Below are positions 53,492-64,000 of a stretch of 64,000 nucleotides of DNA, piece after piece (the stretch's first letter is position 1; every line of letters starts with the position of its first letter). The notes under the pieces are model-generated. The model did no database searches and was not told the DNA's origin. It worked only from the letters and a program-made list of their open reading frames with translations. A program made the position numbers and the translations under genes. Source of the stretch: Gentiana macrophylla (Eukaryota > Streptophyta > Magnoliopsida > Gentianales > Gentianaceae); assembly GCA_026214975.1 (NCBI GenBank), contig CM047810.1, positions 35,885,318 to 35,949,317 on the forward strand, written 5' to 3'.

Positions 53492-55211
53492 TGTTGGACA
53501 TATTTTAAGTTTTAGTGATGAGTGCCAGACTAGCTGTTATAGAGCAAAGGCAAAAAGTTGTCTAGATCAAATGTATAGGTTTATTAAAGTTTGATCTTTG
53601 TATACGTTTGATCAAACAAGCACTGTAAAAGGTCAGCTGACTTTCATCAGCAGACCTGTCTAGGTCAGTAAGGTACATAAGTCAATAGACTAGTTTAGGA
53701 ACCTGTTGAAGACTGAAGGCTGAGGGGTCAAACTCAGTTATTGAAGGCTAAGGGATCAAACTTAGCATTTAAAGTCAAGGATATGGAATCAGAAGTTAGG
53801 GAAGTCTGTGATGACCTAAACTGATTACATATACCTTGTGTACAAGGTCTAAGTTCCATAAGTTAAGTGGTGATTAGAACTTAGTTATGTTCAAATTGGT
53901 GTAATCTAACTTCACAATTAAAAGTTAGATAAAAGACAGTCAGCTGAAGTGTTTTATAAACACAACAAACTTCAGACAGCTGACTGATAAGTATTTCAGC
54001 AAACTTACATACACAGAAACCTGCTGAATATATATTTCGATTTAATCAAAGGTTACATTGGAAGATTACAAGGATAAGGACAGATAACAAGTCTTGATTT
54101 TGTCAACAAATCAATGGTTAAGATGAAAGGGACGTTGGAAAGATTCAGAGCTTTATCCAATGGATACAAGTCAAAGGGTGGACAGTCTGAAAACTGACAA
54201 AAAGTAAACTGACAGTGTCAGTACTATGTACAGGGACAAAATGCAAGTCAAGATGGGGACAAATCTGAAACGGCTATGTTTTGAATTTCAAACATAAGTC
54301 ACAGGATTCTCTACTATAAATAGAGGACTTCTGGTTCAGATACACGTGATGAAAATTGAAGAAAAAACAACAATCAATCTTGAGCTATCAGATTCTTATC
54401 AAGAAATCACCTCGACGACATTCTCGAGCTTAAAACTATCGATCCAAAGATATTCTTCAAGTGTAACCTGCTTTCAAGTTACATCAAGTTCACACACTTG
54501 AAGATTCCAAGTTGCTGATCATTTCATCCTGATCAAGCTGCTGAAAGCTGAATCACTTACTTGATTCAAACTTTCTTTTACAAGAAACCCTCAAAGACAA
54601 AGTGAAGCATCTTTGGGTGTCAAGGACTGTTGTTTGTGGTGGAGCTGGTGAAAAGGCAATCCTACCTTTCAAGGACCAGTGGAATACTTTGGAGCAGCAA
54701 TCCTACCTGTTTTAAGTGTTCAGTTTGTGAAGCCATAGTTATTGGTGAAGGACAGACAACTTAGGGATTTTTGTAACTGCAACCTCAAATATCTCTAGTG
54801 AATTACCTCCAACATCACAGGAGAAGAGTGTACTGACAGGATTACACCACCTGGAACCACTATAAAATCTGCCTACTTACTTTATGCATTTACTTTCTGT
54901 ATTTAGTATATTAAGCACATCAACCTACTAAAACTAGCAACTGAATCACACACTTACACTACTGAGTATCTAATACTTGGTATCATACTTTAACAACAAG
55001 TAATAAGGCTTAACATCAATATATTCCGCTGCAACAAATTCAGTAAAATCAAATCTAACGAAATCGATCTCATCGAGTGGTCAAGCAGACTCTGAGCAAT
55101 CAAGAGAGCTCATCGAATTTGCTGAGTTTGTTAACTCCAAAAGTTTTAAGTGTTAAGTTTATTCACCCCCCCCCCTCTAAACTTAACCAAAGCCTTTTCA
55201 ACGGACCAACA
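53492..55211 (+). mobile_element. 1720-bp solo LTR nested in copia C
   Basis: TGTTGGACATATTTT...CGGACCAACA with inverted ends TGTTGG/CCAACA; perfect CAAAG copies at 53487-53491 and 55212-55216. The TATA box CTATAAATAGAGG lies at 54314. The right end has the ATTCACCCCCCCCCC run frequent near the ends of SIRE-type copia LTRs, so a plus-strand SIRE/Maximus-like origin is likely but not proven. Confidence 0.9.
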
Positions 55212-55216
55212 CAAAG

Positions 55217-56719
55217 CTTCCTAAAGTGAAAGCGTAACGAGTTAGAGATTTTATATTATCCACGTCTCCAACAAAATCAAAATCCCAGAACCCTATGACT
55301 AAACGTTGAGCATCAACTCCATAAATAAGAACAACATCAGATGTACTTCTAAGTTACCTGAAAATCCATTTCACATCTTTCGAGTGTTTCTTCTTAGGTT
55401 GCGGCATAAACCTGATGAAAACACTGACTGCATGTGCCAGATCAGGTCTAGTGTAGACCATAACATACATCAGAATACCTACTATAGTAGCATATGGAAC
55501 CTTTGACATGTATTCCTTCTCCTCGGCTGATTGTGAAGAATAAAGAGGAAGACGAGTAGTATTTGGTGCCATTGGAGTATCTACATGCAAAACCTTGACA
55601 ATATATTCTGAATATAAACCTTCTGAGACAAGAAAAGCTTCTTCTGAATTCTGTCTCTATAGATCTCCATCCCTAGAATTTTCATTGCTGCACTCAAATC
55701 ATTTATCACAAATTCAACGCTGAGAAGATCTTTTAGATTATAGACATTAGACTTGTTCACAGCTGCTATCAACATATCATCCACATACAGAATCAGATAG
55801 ATGAATGAACCACCTTTCACATTGTTATAATACACACAACAAACATAAGTATTCCTTTATAGCCTAGCTTGATCATATTACCTATCAAACCTCTTATACC
55901 ACTGCCTTGGAGCCTACTTAAGTCCATACAAGGACTTTTCAACTTGCAAACATACCTTTCTTTTCCAGGTACTTAGGACCCTTCCGGTAGGGTCATATAT
56001 ATCTCCTTATCCACATCTCTATGTTGAAATTTTGTCCTCAGATCTTACTTTTCAACTTCAAGATCCTTATGTGCAACCATTTCCAATAGCACCCTGATGG
56101 AAATGTGTCTGACTACTCGTGAGGGTATCTCATCATAGTCCACCCCCTCGTTCAGACTGAACCCTCTTGCAACTAAATGTGCTTTATATCTTATGCCTTA
56201 GCTGATGACATTCCTTCATTTCTCTTGAAGTCCCATTTACAAGTGACTATCCTCCTTTCTTGAGGTTGTTTGACCATATCCCAAGTATAATTTTTCATTA
56301 ATGACTCTATTTCACCTCTCATGGAAACAAGCCATTGAGATGATTCATAACATGTCATAGCTTCCCTGTAGCCGTTTGGTTCAGAGCCATCCCCTCTTCC
56401 GCTACTTGAAGTGCATAACCAACCATATCCTCAAACCCATACCTCTTGGGAGGTCCAATATTGGTCCTTCTAGCTTTTCTGATAGCTATACTCTGTTGGC
56501 CAATCTCAGCTTTTTGAGTTTCAGCTGACCTTTGCATAGCTCACTGATTCAGATATGATTGAATCAGACCTGATGGTTGTTGCAGATTTTAATGTTGACT
56601 TTCCTCAGCTGAATTATGCAACTCAGTTGATTGAACCTAAAACTCCACATGTTTGTCAACACTCATTGTTTCAGATTCAACTATAGTTTCAGATTCAGAC
56701 GTTGATCTTATTGAAATAG
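55217..56719 (-). pseudogene. copia C reverse transcriptase and RNase H start
   Basis: The minus strand from 56719: a linker with KARRTNIGPPKRYGFEDMVG (56355-56537), RT remnants in broken frames, then YNNVKGGSFIYLILYVDDML with intact YVDD (about 55790), SRFCM, DTPMAPNTTRLPLYSSQSAE, KVPYATIVGILMYVMVYTRP, and RNase H start GFWDFDFVGDVDNIKSLTRY. Strongly similar in order and sequence to copia A (KVPYASAVGSLMYAM). RT frames between 55860 and 56340 are broken by many stops. Confidence 0.88.
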
Positions 56720-58641
56720 TGTCCTAAACCCAATCGGATTGGACCAAAACCGACCGGGTCACATCATTTCTACTATTTCTTTATGATTATACATATATAA
56801 TAAATGGCTTTTCTGTTGTCATATATTTATTCTTTTAGAGAACCAATTATGAATTGTTATATGATAACGTCCTTAGTATTAAACTGTGATAGAGAAACCA
56901 TGATAGGCGATTATGGTTGATGAGATCTCGAATCACTTTAATAAGTTTGATATTTAAATGTCTCTAGGCTAATGTACTATTAAACAGGGCATTTATAGTA
57001 CAAACAGGCTAGCACGTATTAGACATCTTCTGTCTTAAAGGGTTGGGATAGATCTCGTCTATCGAAGTGTAGAGACACTTGGACTGTACATGGACGTGTA
57101 TTGGAGAATGCGTACGTTAGACTGACCCACTTACACTGTTAAGTGTCACGCTATGTGACGGTTGTGTAATTATCCTTAGGACCGGAGTCTACATGGCATC
57201 ACGGAGTGGATTTTCATGCTTTGACACTAATGGGTTTCCCTTAGCCATGGGGCAATCATGCCGTAGTGATTGGGTGTGATACTAAAGCATACAGAGTATA
57301 CATGTTAGGTCGTTTGGGAATCGCGTACTCTATGAGTAGGAGTGAATATCCGAAAGGGCCTTCCTATAAGAAATGTCTAGTTCTCGTGAATCTTTGCAAA
57401 GTGGGAGAAAATGTGTTATTCCGAGAGACCTTGATATCCAGATTATGGGATACGATCGTATGCATATTATTAGAGCGATAGGATTCTATTTACACGCTAA
57501 CCGAGCATATGAAATGTAGTAGTTATTCTGTATTGACTCTTCCGATGATTAGGGGTCATGGACGTGTTGTCAGACGCTATCCATGATCATTAAATACGAA
57601 GGACATTTTCATAATTGCGCCTTATGTCTACGGCCAACTTATACGGGAGCCTATCGGGTCACACACATATGAACATCGATTCGGATTAAAATGTGGTTAT
57701 AGTTGATAACCAAATAAGGAAAGAATTTATCTCATACTATAAAGGTTATAATGGTAAATTAATATGGTGATATTTATTTATTATGAATAAATATAATACA
57801 AGATATTAATTCTGTTAATTAATTAAATATGTATATAGATACATATGTTTCGAAATATATATGAGTATATTGATACACGTGTATTTTGAAAATTAATTAA
57901 TCATAGCATTATATTAATTAAAAATATTCCGGATGCCAATAGTAGGCTTAAGGGAGTGCAGGTTTTAGTGTATAAAGATACACTTGGATTGTGTAATTTA
58001 ATTAATAAGATTACCAAAATATTAATATTAATATTGGATATTAATTGATTTTAGGAAAACTGATTTATGGTAATATAATAAGATATATTCAATAAAAGAT
58101 ATTGTCAATACATATCTTGGAAATATATTTAATATAATATATTAAATATTAATGAGATAAATTAGTCAAATGGATTTCCTTATTTTATTAGGAAAAAGTT
58201 TTCTCTCTCCTCAATCTATTAGGAAGGTTCTCCCAATCAAATTGGGATCACAATGGGCGCCCAACACCCTATATAAGAAAGGGTTTGCTAGCTCTTTTGT
58301 ACATCATAATTCCAAGAGCTAAATGTTATTGTGAAAATTAAGAGAGCTTCTTAGAGAGAAATTATAGAGAGAGAAAATGTTGACCTAGCAGTCGAGTTTT
58401 TCTAGTTTCAATCCTTGGCGGGATTCCGGCGAGGTGTTCATGTGGATTACTGGTAGAGGCCGGACACGTGGACGGCTCGCGCACATCTACTCCTACCGGA
58501 CGGTCAAAGCGTCGATCTTTTAGATCAACCAAGGTAGTATTACTGTCCCCTCTCTTATATGTGTATTGTTTAAACGATGTCGATCCTAGATGGGAAATAA
58601 ATTTTGAAATTCCGCTGCGCTACTCGATTGATTTCCTTACA
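56720..58641 (+). repeat. 5' LTR of copia F
   Basis: TGTCCTAAACCCAATCGG...GATTTCCTTACA, 1922 bp. A TATA box CTATATAAG lies at 58269. The start immediately follows copia C sequence (GAAATAG). The end is fixed by the primer site. Confidence 0.8.
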
Positions 58642-58642
58642 G

Positions 58643-58656
58643 TGGTAGCAGAGCGG
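58643..58656 (+). promoter_or_regulatory. primer-binding site of copia F
   Basis: TGGTAGCAGAGCGG, one base after the LTR, is a variant of the initiator tRNA-Met site found in several copia elements. Confidence 0.85.
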
Positions 58657-61600
58657 TCTTCGATCTTAAGCAATAAGCATTAAATTTTGTTGCATAGTTA
58701 ATTGAATTGTATAATTAAGGATGCATGATATTGATTCGTCGAATACACAAAAAGAAAAGAAAAAAACTACCGGCGGCGGTAGGCTTGGCCGATTGGCGGC
58801 GGCCCACCGCAATGAGATCAGCGGTGGCGGCGGCTTCTTGGCTGCCATCGGCTGCTGCTCCATGTGGCTGCTCCAATTTGTTTTGTGTATCTCAATGATT
58901 CAATATAGTTCATAGTATATGCAATTTTGATTTTGTTTAAAATAGTTTTAAATTAGAAAATTAAAATTAAAATCGATTTATTATTAATGGTTAATATTAT
59001 TTCGATTAAATCGTTAATTAATTAAATGATTGGATGCTATAAGACGCAAGTAGTTAAAATTTAAATTTTATCTTTTTCATAAGATATTGATTGTATGGAT
59101 TAGATAGTAGATATAATATGATTATATGGACTCCGATTGATCATTGACTCGACCAATATGATAGATGTGAATGCTTTATTTTCTGTTGGTTTTATTGTTG
59201 TCCTATTATGAATAACGTGACATAGTTTTATTTCTGCATTATCCCACTCCCGTTAGCTCCCCCGCGTGCGGCGTGTGTAAAATTTATTAGATGGATTTTT
59301 TGAAATAAATTGAAGACGAAGATTGAGACCAAAGAAAGAAGAATGAAGAATCCATTGGGGAATGGCGCATTAAAGATCCATTGGCGGTTGCAGCTACCCT
59401 TAGTTTGTGACCCGCGGTTTCATCGATTTGTATTCGAAACCGCACCTAGGAAAAATCCATGATCATACCGGTTCTATTATGCGCGGAATGTTGTATATGT
59501 TTTACTTTATATGATATTGTAGTAATTGCACGTAATAGATAAGTCCGTAATTAAATATAAAATTAATTAATTTAAAATTACTCCCACGGAAAAAATCGAG
59601 TTATAATATGTCTCCCAATATTATAGTGACGGTGAAAAGCCCTTGTTCGGATCCAACTGATCGGCCCACGTCGGGAGTTGACCTACCTCGGGTATATCAT
59701 CATTATGAGATCTCATGAATACTTGGGTTACGACTCGACTAAGAATCTTGCGGTGATTGGCCCACGTCAGGACTGTCTGATTTTAGAGACATGAGGTTGA
59801 CTATCACATAAACGATGTGAATTGTCAAAGAGTTGACTAGTCAAACCACTGTAAGTCGCGTTGGATGCGATTGGTAAGAAGTACCTACCCGTCGAAATTG
59901 ACCCGGTCGATCGGCCCACGCCGGGGATTGAGTCAACTAGATAGGATTCCAGCCACTAAATATTTTTGGAAATTTTTTTAAAGTCAATTGGGAGTAGTTG
60001 ACTAGTGGGAGCAAATTCATAATCCCAAAGACCATCTTTGATTTTGCATGTATAAACAACAACACTCTTTTATCTTTATTTTATGTAGTAGTTTTAGCAA
60101 ATTTTATTTATGTTTTGTCTTCTCAATAGTTAAAAACCAAAATTAAATGACTGTTACCTTTTGAGAAACGTTCTCAAGTTGGTTAAGTAATTTTAATCCT
60201 TTTAAAATAAGCAATGACACGAGCAATCGCGTTTCGTAGTTGAAGACAAGGAGGCTATATATTTGATGGTCCTCTAAGACTTTAATTATTAACGGAAGCT
60301 CACATATTGGACATAACGATATCCAATGGGTCACTTCGTCATACGATGATGGTTATTCAAACATTAGATAGATTGGACAAGGATGACCACGTCGAATTTT
60401 GGAAAGGTTGTTTTCAAAATTGTAAGATTTAAGTATCGACTTAATTCTTTAATCATTGCTTGAAAGTAAATTAAATAGTTCATGTTTTGAATATGATTCA
60501 AAAGGGTTAAATAGACTGTTTAACATACGTTGGATTTTCTTCAGGAAAGAAAATTGAAGACACAATTCTTGTGATTTTTCTTAAGTCTTATGAAGACTAA
60601 ATTAAGAAATATTTACAAGAGCTTGAAGGATTAAAATGGAAAGTTATGGCATATGATTAAATAAGAGAACTTATTGAAGTCTCTATTTTAGGCAAGCACG
60701 TTGAGATAAATCTATCTAAACTCAAGTCAACTCTCGGATATACGATATCCTACGAGTGTGATTAAATTAGAAAGATTAAATACAGATTTGGAAGGTGAAG
60801 CAAACATTGTAACACTTACCATATTCTGAATCTAGTATACTGATCAGGGAACTAAATAAATGTTTTTATGTTCCGGTTCTAATGAAGAACATATTTTCAG
60901 CTATTCGTTAGGATTTAATGGACAAATTCAATTGTAAGGAATAAATGTTATTCCGATAAGGTTGAACAGTCACTGAATCTAACATGCTAGATTATTGTCA
61001 CAATATAGTTGATATGAGTGATGAAAACTCAACTAAACATTTATATGGCTGTTATCCTTGATTTTGTGGTTGTTCTAGACACAGTCTCTATGAAAGGGAA
61101 TCGTATAATCAAACGTCATTCTGATGATGTTGAACCATATGATTATGAATCATGTGGGTTATCGTATCTTATCCAAAGAGGACTGAAATACCATTTTATG
61201 AAAATGGTTATAAAATCTATAAAATTGACTAGAGCCTAAACATATTGATGTTTGTTGGCTTATGACAATTTATACCATAAATAATTGTTTATCACTCTCT
61301 TGGACTATTTTAGAAATAGTTGAATGTACTTATTAAAGTATGACAATTTTGAAAGCTCAAAAATTTCGAGCTAGTACGAATAAAAGATAAATGAAACTTA
61401 GGAATTAATCTTCAATTGGATTGAAGCAATTAATAACTTGAGGGTGTTTCAGAAGTCGTCTGTAAAAGAATCAGATTCTCCCTAAAAGGATATCATTTTG
61501 AGATGCACGATCGGATTGCGGTTCCGAAATGTATGCCACACTTTATACGATAAAGTTGTCACGTAAGCCATGCAAAGAATCCCAGTGCCCTTAATCAAAA

Positions 61601-61699
61601 CACATACTTAACCGTTTCATATTAGATATGGAAGGGAATAATGTCGAATATATCTTAACCGATGATTTGAAGTTTTCATAGGCAAAGTCAGAAAGGCTT
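58657..61699 (+). other. leader and decayed gag-pol of copia F
   Basis: 58750-58860 is a GGCGGC-rich spot in AT-rich DNA (it makes an open frame on both strands; neither looks real). GATCGGCCCACGTCGGGA-like words occur three times (about 59661, 59757, 59908). From 60340 on, codon-like fragments such as YLQELEGLKWKV and a 73-codon frame at 61018-61239 appear, but no domain can be named. Confidence 0.4.
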
Positions 61700-62012
61700 G
61701 GAGCCTAGTACGACATATGCAATTTTGTGGAATGTCTTGGCAAGTACGATAGATATTGTCTATTTTCCCGCGGAACAAAATGTTTGTATCCAAAAATGTT
61801 GTCTTCTAAAAGAGGTATTTCTTCCAAAAGAGATAGTGGGAGTAAATGAGATCTCAAAAGAGTTTGAGAGCCACAATGAGAGATTCAACCAAAGGAACGT
61901 GAGCAGACGCCACATAGTGATGAGGTGTAGAACACTGCTCAGTGTACACAAATGTTCTATAAGTCTGTGGATAACCTCAAGCCTGAAAAGGCTACTGGTA
62001 TGTTCATCTTGA
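61700..62012 (+). pseudogene. copia F integrase C-terminal remnant
   Basis: Open frame 61698-62012 contains IVYFPAEQNVCIQK and LLKEVFLPKEIVGVNEISKE, which fits the block after the copia integrase core in which a YxPxxxKVFVARKAVFLEKEF-like pattern leads into the RT linker. Low similarity; no catalytic residues lie in this part. Confidence 0.45.
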
Positions 62013-62085
62013 AGAATGAATATCTCACGACTTATGAAGGAATGTTTGAAAGGCAAGATTGAGAGATATGACCATGAGCCATAAT

Positions 62086-62244
62086 ATCTGAATTAGATTC
62101 CATCAGTGACAACTAGGTTGTGAACCTAGTCTGTCTTACCTAGATAGAATGTCCCTGAAAGGCTGACATGGATAGTAATATAATTCCCATGAGGCTATAG
62201 TGACAACTGAAGGGTATAGGATGTACACCTTGTAATTATCTTTA
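62086..62244. other. junction between copia F and the next LTR
   Basis: CTAGGTTGTGAACCTAG at 62110-62126 is a short perfect palindrome. Otherwise nothing recognised. Confidence 0.35.
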
Positions 62245-63721
62245 TGCTGACAGCTGAGCCCAATTTTTCGGCCAATTTCTCTCGGTGAATAGTGACGTGA
62301 ATAGTACCTTGCCATTAGACTTGGGAGAACTCTCTTTATATAAGAGAGTAATCAATGTCCTCCAAGGATTAAATAATTAAGTGATAATTATCACATTAAT
62401 CCTTTTCCAAATAAAAGATAAATAAAATGATTATCCCAAACAAATTAAGATAAATCATATTATTATCTATTATTCCATGAATTATCATTTAACAAATAAA
62501 AGATAAATCACATGTTAAATAATTATCCAAGAAAACTAATTTCTCTAATTATTAGGACATTAATGGCGCCACATATTGGGTCAAAAAAGCCCACATAAAA
62601 TGTCTTTTATGTGTATTATATTATTTAGCCCAACTAAATAATATCCATGCATATCAATTAATTAGCCCAGCCAATTAATTATCACTGAGGCCCAAATAAC
62701 AAGATTACTAGTCCGAATTACAGAAGCCACACCGGGGACCATGGACCTATAACCAGTAGCTCCAATAATTAATTATTCATCGAACAAAATAAGCACATTA
62801 ATTATTAATTCCGGGATTACGCCACCATAAACCCGAAACTGAACTCTACCGATTATAGATGTATACTTATACTCAACCCATAGAGTGAATAAGCGTCCAT
62901 TGATATAATCACTACATCTGATTAACCCTCCATAGATCGTCCCATTCGAGAGGAAGTCTCCGTGAACCCGACTTCGAATATCTTATCCTTATTTACCATC
63001 AACCCCTAAGTGATCAATTAGTTCACATATCGACTAGTAGCTAATTAGTCTAAATATGAACTCGGCCGATCGATCACTTTCTTAGGGCTAACAAATAAGG
63101 GGACTGTCTCTCTACTTCCCGCCAGGAAGGAATGGATTCCATGTCTGTGAAAATCGAACTACTCACTCATCTGGAGATAGTGCCAATGAGAAGTGGCTTG
63201 GAACACATTATTTAAGTGAACCGTAACTAACACATCAAACACTACCCCGGGACAAGCAAAGACTCACAGCGATCACCTCGAGGATTAAGGTTGATCCATA
63301 TATGATCATCTAATGATTTAATAAGATTCCTCGATTACGGAATTATATCGAGAAATTCAGATTAAATCGGTCCATCTATATATGAATGCCATCATATATA
63401 AATGCCCCACGTAGTACCTCTGCCGACAGTCCGGATAAGACTATCACACCCTAAGGCGTTCAGGCGCATTATTGGTGTTTTAATCAAGAGACCCTAAACT
63501 CTGATTAAGTTCACCACGGACTAACAGTTTAAGTATATCACCACTAACTCAATCCTCACGTGTTATCCATACACTGAGTTAAGTGGTTACATACAAATAT
63601 ACTTAGGGTTTGCAGCAGTGTATTACTTTACAAGCACAAAGCAAGTAATAAGGTGAGATAAATTCTGTCATTCATTATTAAAAACAATTACACAAATTGT
63701 CTTTCGGGCACTACACCTAAC
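62245..63721 (-). repeat. 3' LTR of a minus-strand copia element (G)
   Basis: The right end is clear: plus-strand GGCACTACACCTAACA at 63721, followed by ATCTCCCACTTGCAC, the complement of a polypurine tract. A TATATAAG box lies near 62337 (palindromic CTCTTTATATAAGAGAG), at the position expected for a minus-strand promoter. The left end at TGCTGACAGCTG (62245) is an estimate. About 1.48 kb. Confidence 0.65.
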
Positions 63722-64000
63722 AATCTCCCACTTGCACGAAATGACAAGTAACGATTGTTTTTAGAGCACACCCTTTCTCATCTTATTCACAACACTCTCC
63801 CACTTGCTCTAAAAGTAGATGATACATGTCCATTAATGCCGTACCCTCCAAGCACTTGACTTGGTACACTGATTAGTTAGGTTGTCGACTCGAGACGATC
63901 TTTAGGATTGAAACGTTGCCGGTCCTTCCAATCAGGCGGTACTCTCTCTCAATATGCTTTTGACTTCTTGTAACGAGAAGATCCTTCTAAGCTATCTCTT
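63722..64000 (-). mobile_element. internal 3' edge of copia G, continues past the window
   Basis: Non-coding region downstream of pol in a minus-strand copia element. CTCCCACTTGC occurs twice, at 63724 (LTR-adjacent) and 63797, the second followed by TCTAAAAGTAGATGATACAT. Pol is expected beyond 64000. Confidence 0.6.

Larger units (their letters stand above)
48560..56719 (-). mobile_element. Ty1/copia element C (minus), twice interrupted
   Basis: 3' LTR (48560-49062), polypurine tract, RNase H in three pieces and RT, related to copia A in RT and RNase H sequence. RNase H is split by a LARD-like element (49499-53425) and by a solo LTR (53492-55211), both with perfect 5-bp target copies. The gag, protease and integrase end is missing: homology ends at 56719, exactly where the copia F LTR starts, so copia F probably inserted into copia C. 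Confidence 0.88.
56720..62085 (+). mobile_element. Ty1/copia element F, long-LTR type, degenerate
   Basis: A 1.92-kb 5' LTR and primer site are clear; the internal region is badly decayed, with only an integrase-end remnant at 61700-62010 recognised. No 3' LTR was found before the next element. The long LTR and the YFPAEQNV...LLKEVFLPKEI remnant suggest an Angela/Tork-type copia. The right boundary is approximate. Confidence 0.65.

Noticed and set aside
57266..57481. 71-codon ORF
   Set aside because: Lies wholly inside the copia F 5' LTR; no domain.
58666..58915. Two opposing ORFs with Gly/Ala/Pro-rich segments
   Set aside because: A GGCGGC-rich spot in the copia F leader opens frames on both strands; no start context or domain supports either.
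56720..63721. 62245-63721 as the 3' LTR of copia F
   Set aside because: It is in the opposite orientation and its sequence does not match 56720-58641.

Overview
The window is a gene-poor, AT-rich stretch of plant nuclear DNA, almost certainly from a eudicot. It is built nearly entirely of nested and decayed transposable elements, chiefly Ty1/copia and Ty3/gypsy LTR retrotransposons, with CACTA, hAT, Mutator-like and TRIM elements. The evidence is plant-type primer-binding sites, TG...CA LTRs with 5-bp target duplications, a Tat-type gypsy antisense ORF, a MULE transposase with a SWIM finger, and fragments of plant genes (B2-type cyclin, DUF4408 family). The species cannot be named. No intact protein-coding gene was found; every coding stretch is broken by stops, frameshifts or deletions.

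Layout. 1-4437: right part of a Tat-type gypsy element (protease remnant, 89-bp tandem repeats, antisense ORF, 3' LTR). 4950-6720: a copia deletion derivative on the minus strand with gag fused to late RT. 7572-10700: a MITE, three plus-strand host-gene fragments, a gypsy solo LTR and a minisatellite. 11218-16030: copia A, Tork-like, with both LTRs. 16406-16634: hAT MITE. About 17000-28292: copia B, split in its protease by a 7.4-kb non-coding CACTA element (17726-25089) that carries diverged tandem repeats and a three-LTR TRIM array. 28293-30024: degenerate MULE transposase. 30131-30416: MITE. 30785-37560: copia D (minus strand, both LTRs), with a 1.69-kb solo LTR nested between gag and protease. 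37596-38364: gypsy solo LTR. 39030-41459: a long-TIR element holding a CACTA MITE, an AT microsatellite and a hAT element. 41935-43178: solo LTR holding a hAT MITE. 43876-44677: a palindromic AT-microsatellite cluster. 45899-48470: gypsy copy II (5' LTR, gag, protease). 48560-56719: copia C (minus strand), split twice, by a LARD-like element with 1.5-kb LTRs and by a 1.72-kb solo LTR, both with perfect 5-bp target duplications. 56720-about 62085: copia F with a 1.9-kb 5' LTR. 62245-64000: LTR and internal edge of another minus-strand copia element that continues past the window.

The elements act as a record of insertion order rather than as a pathway. The LARD and the 1.72-kb LTR are younger than copia C; the CACTA element is younger than copia B, and the TRIM array is younger than the CACTA repeats; the hAT MITE is younger than the solo LTR it sits in. 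The four gypsy LTRs (3.7, 8.2, 37.6, 45.9 kb) are one family with TGA[C/T]GA...TC[G/A]TCA ends. Boundaries and target duplications were found by eye; element superfamilies rest on motif recognition, not on database searches.
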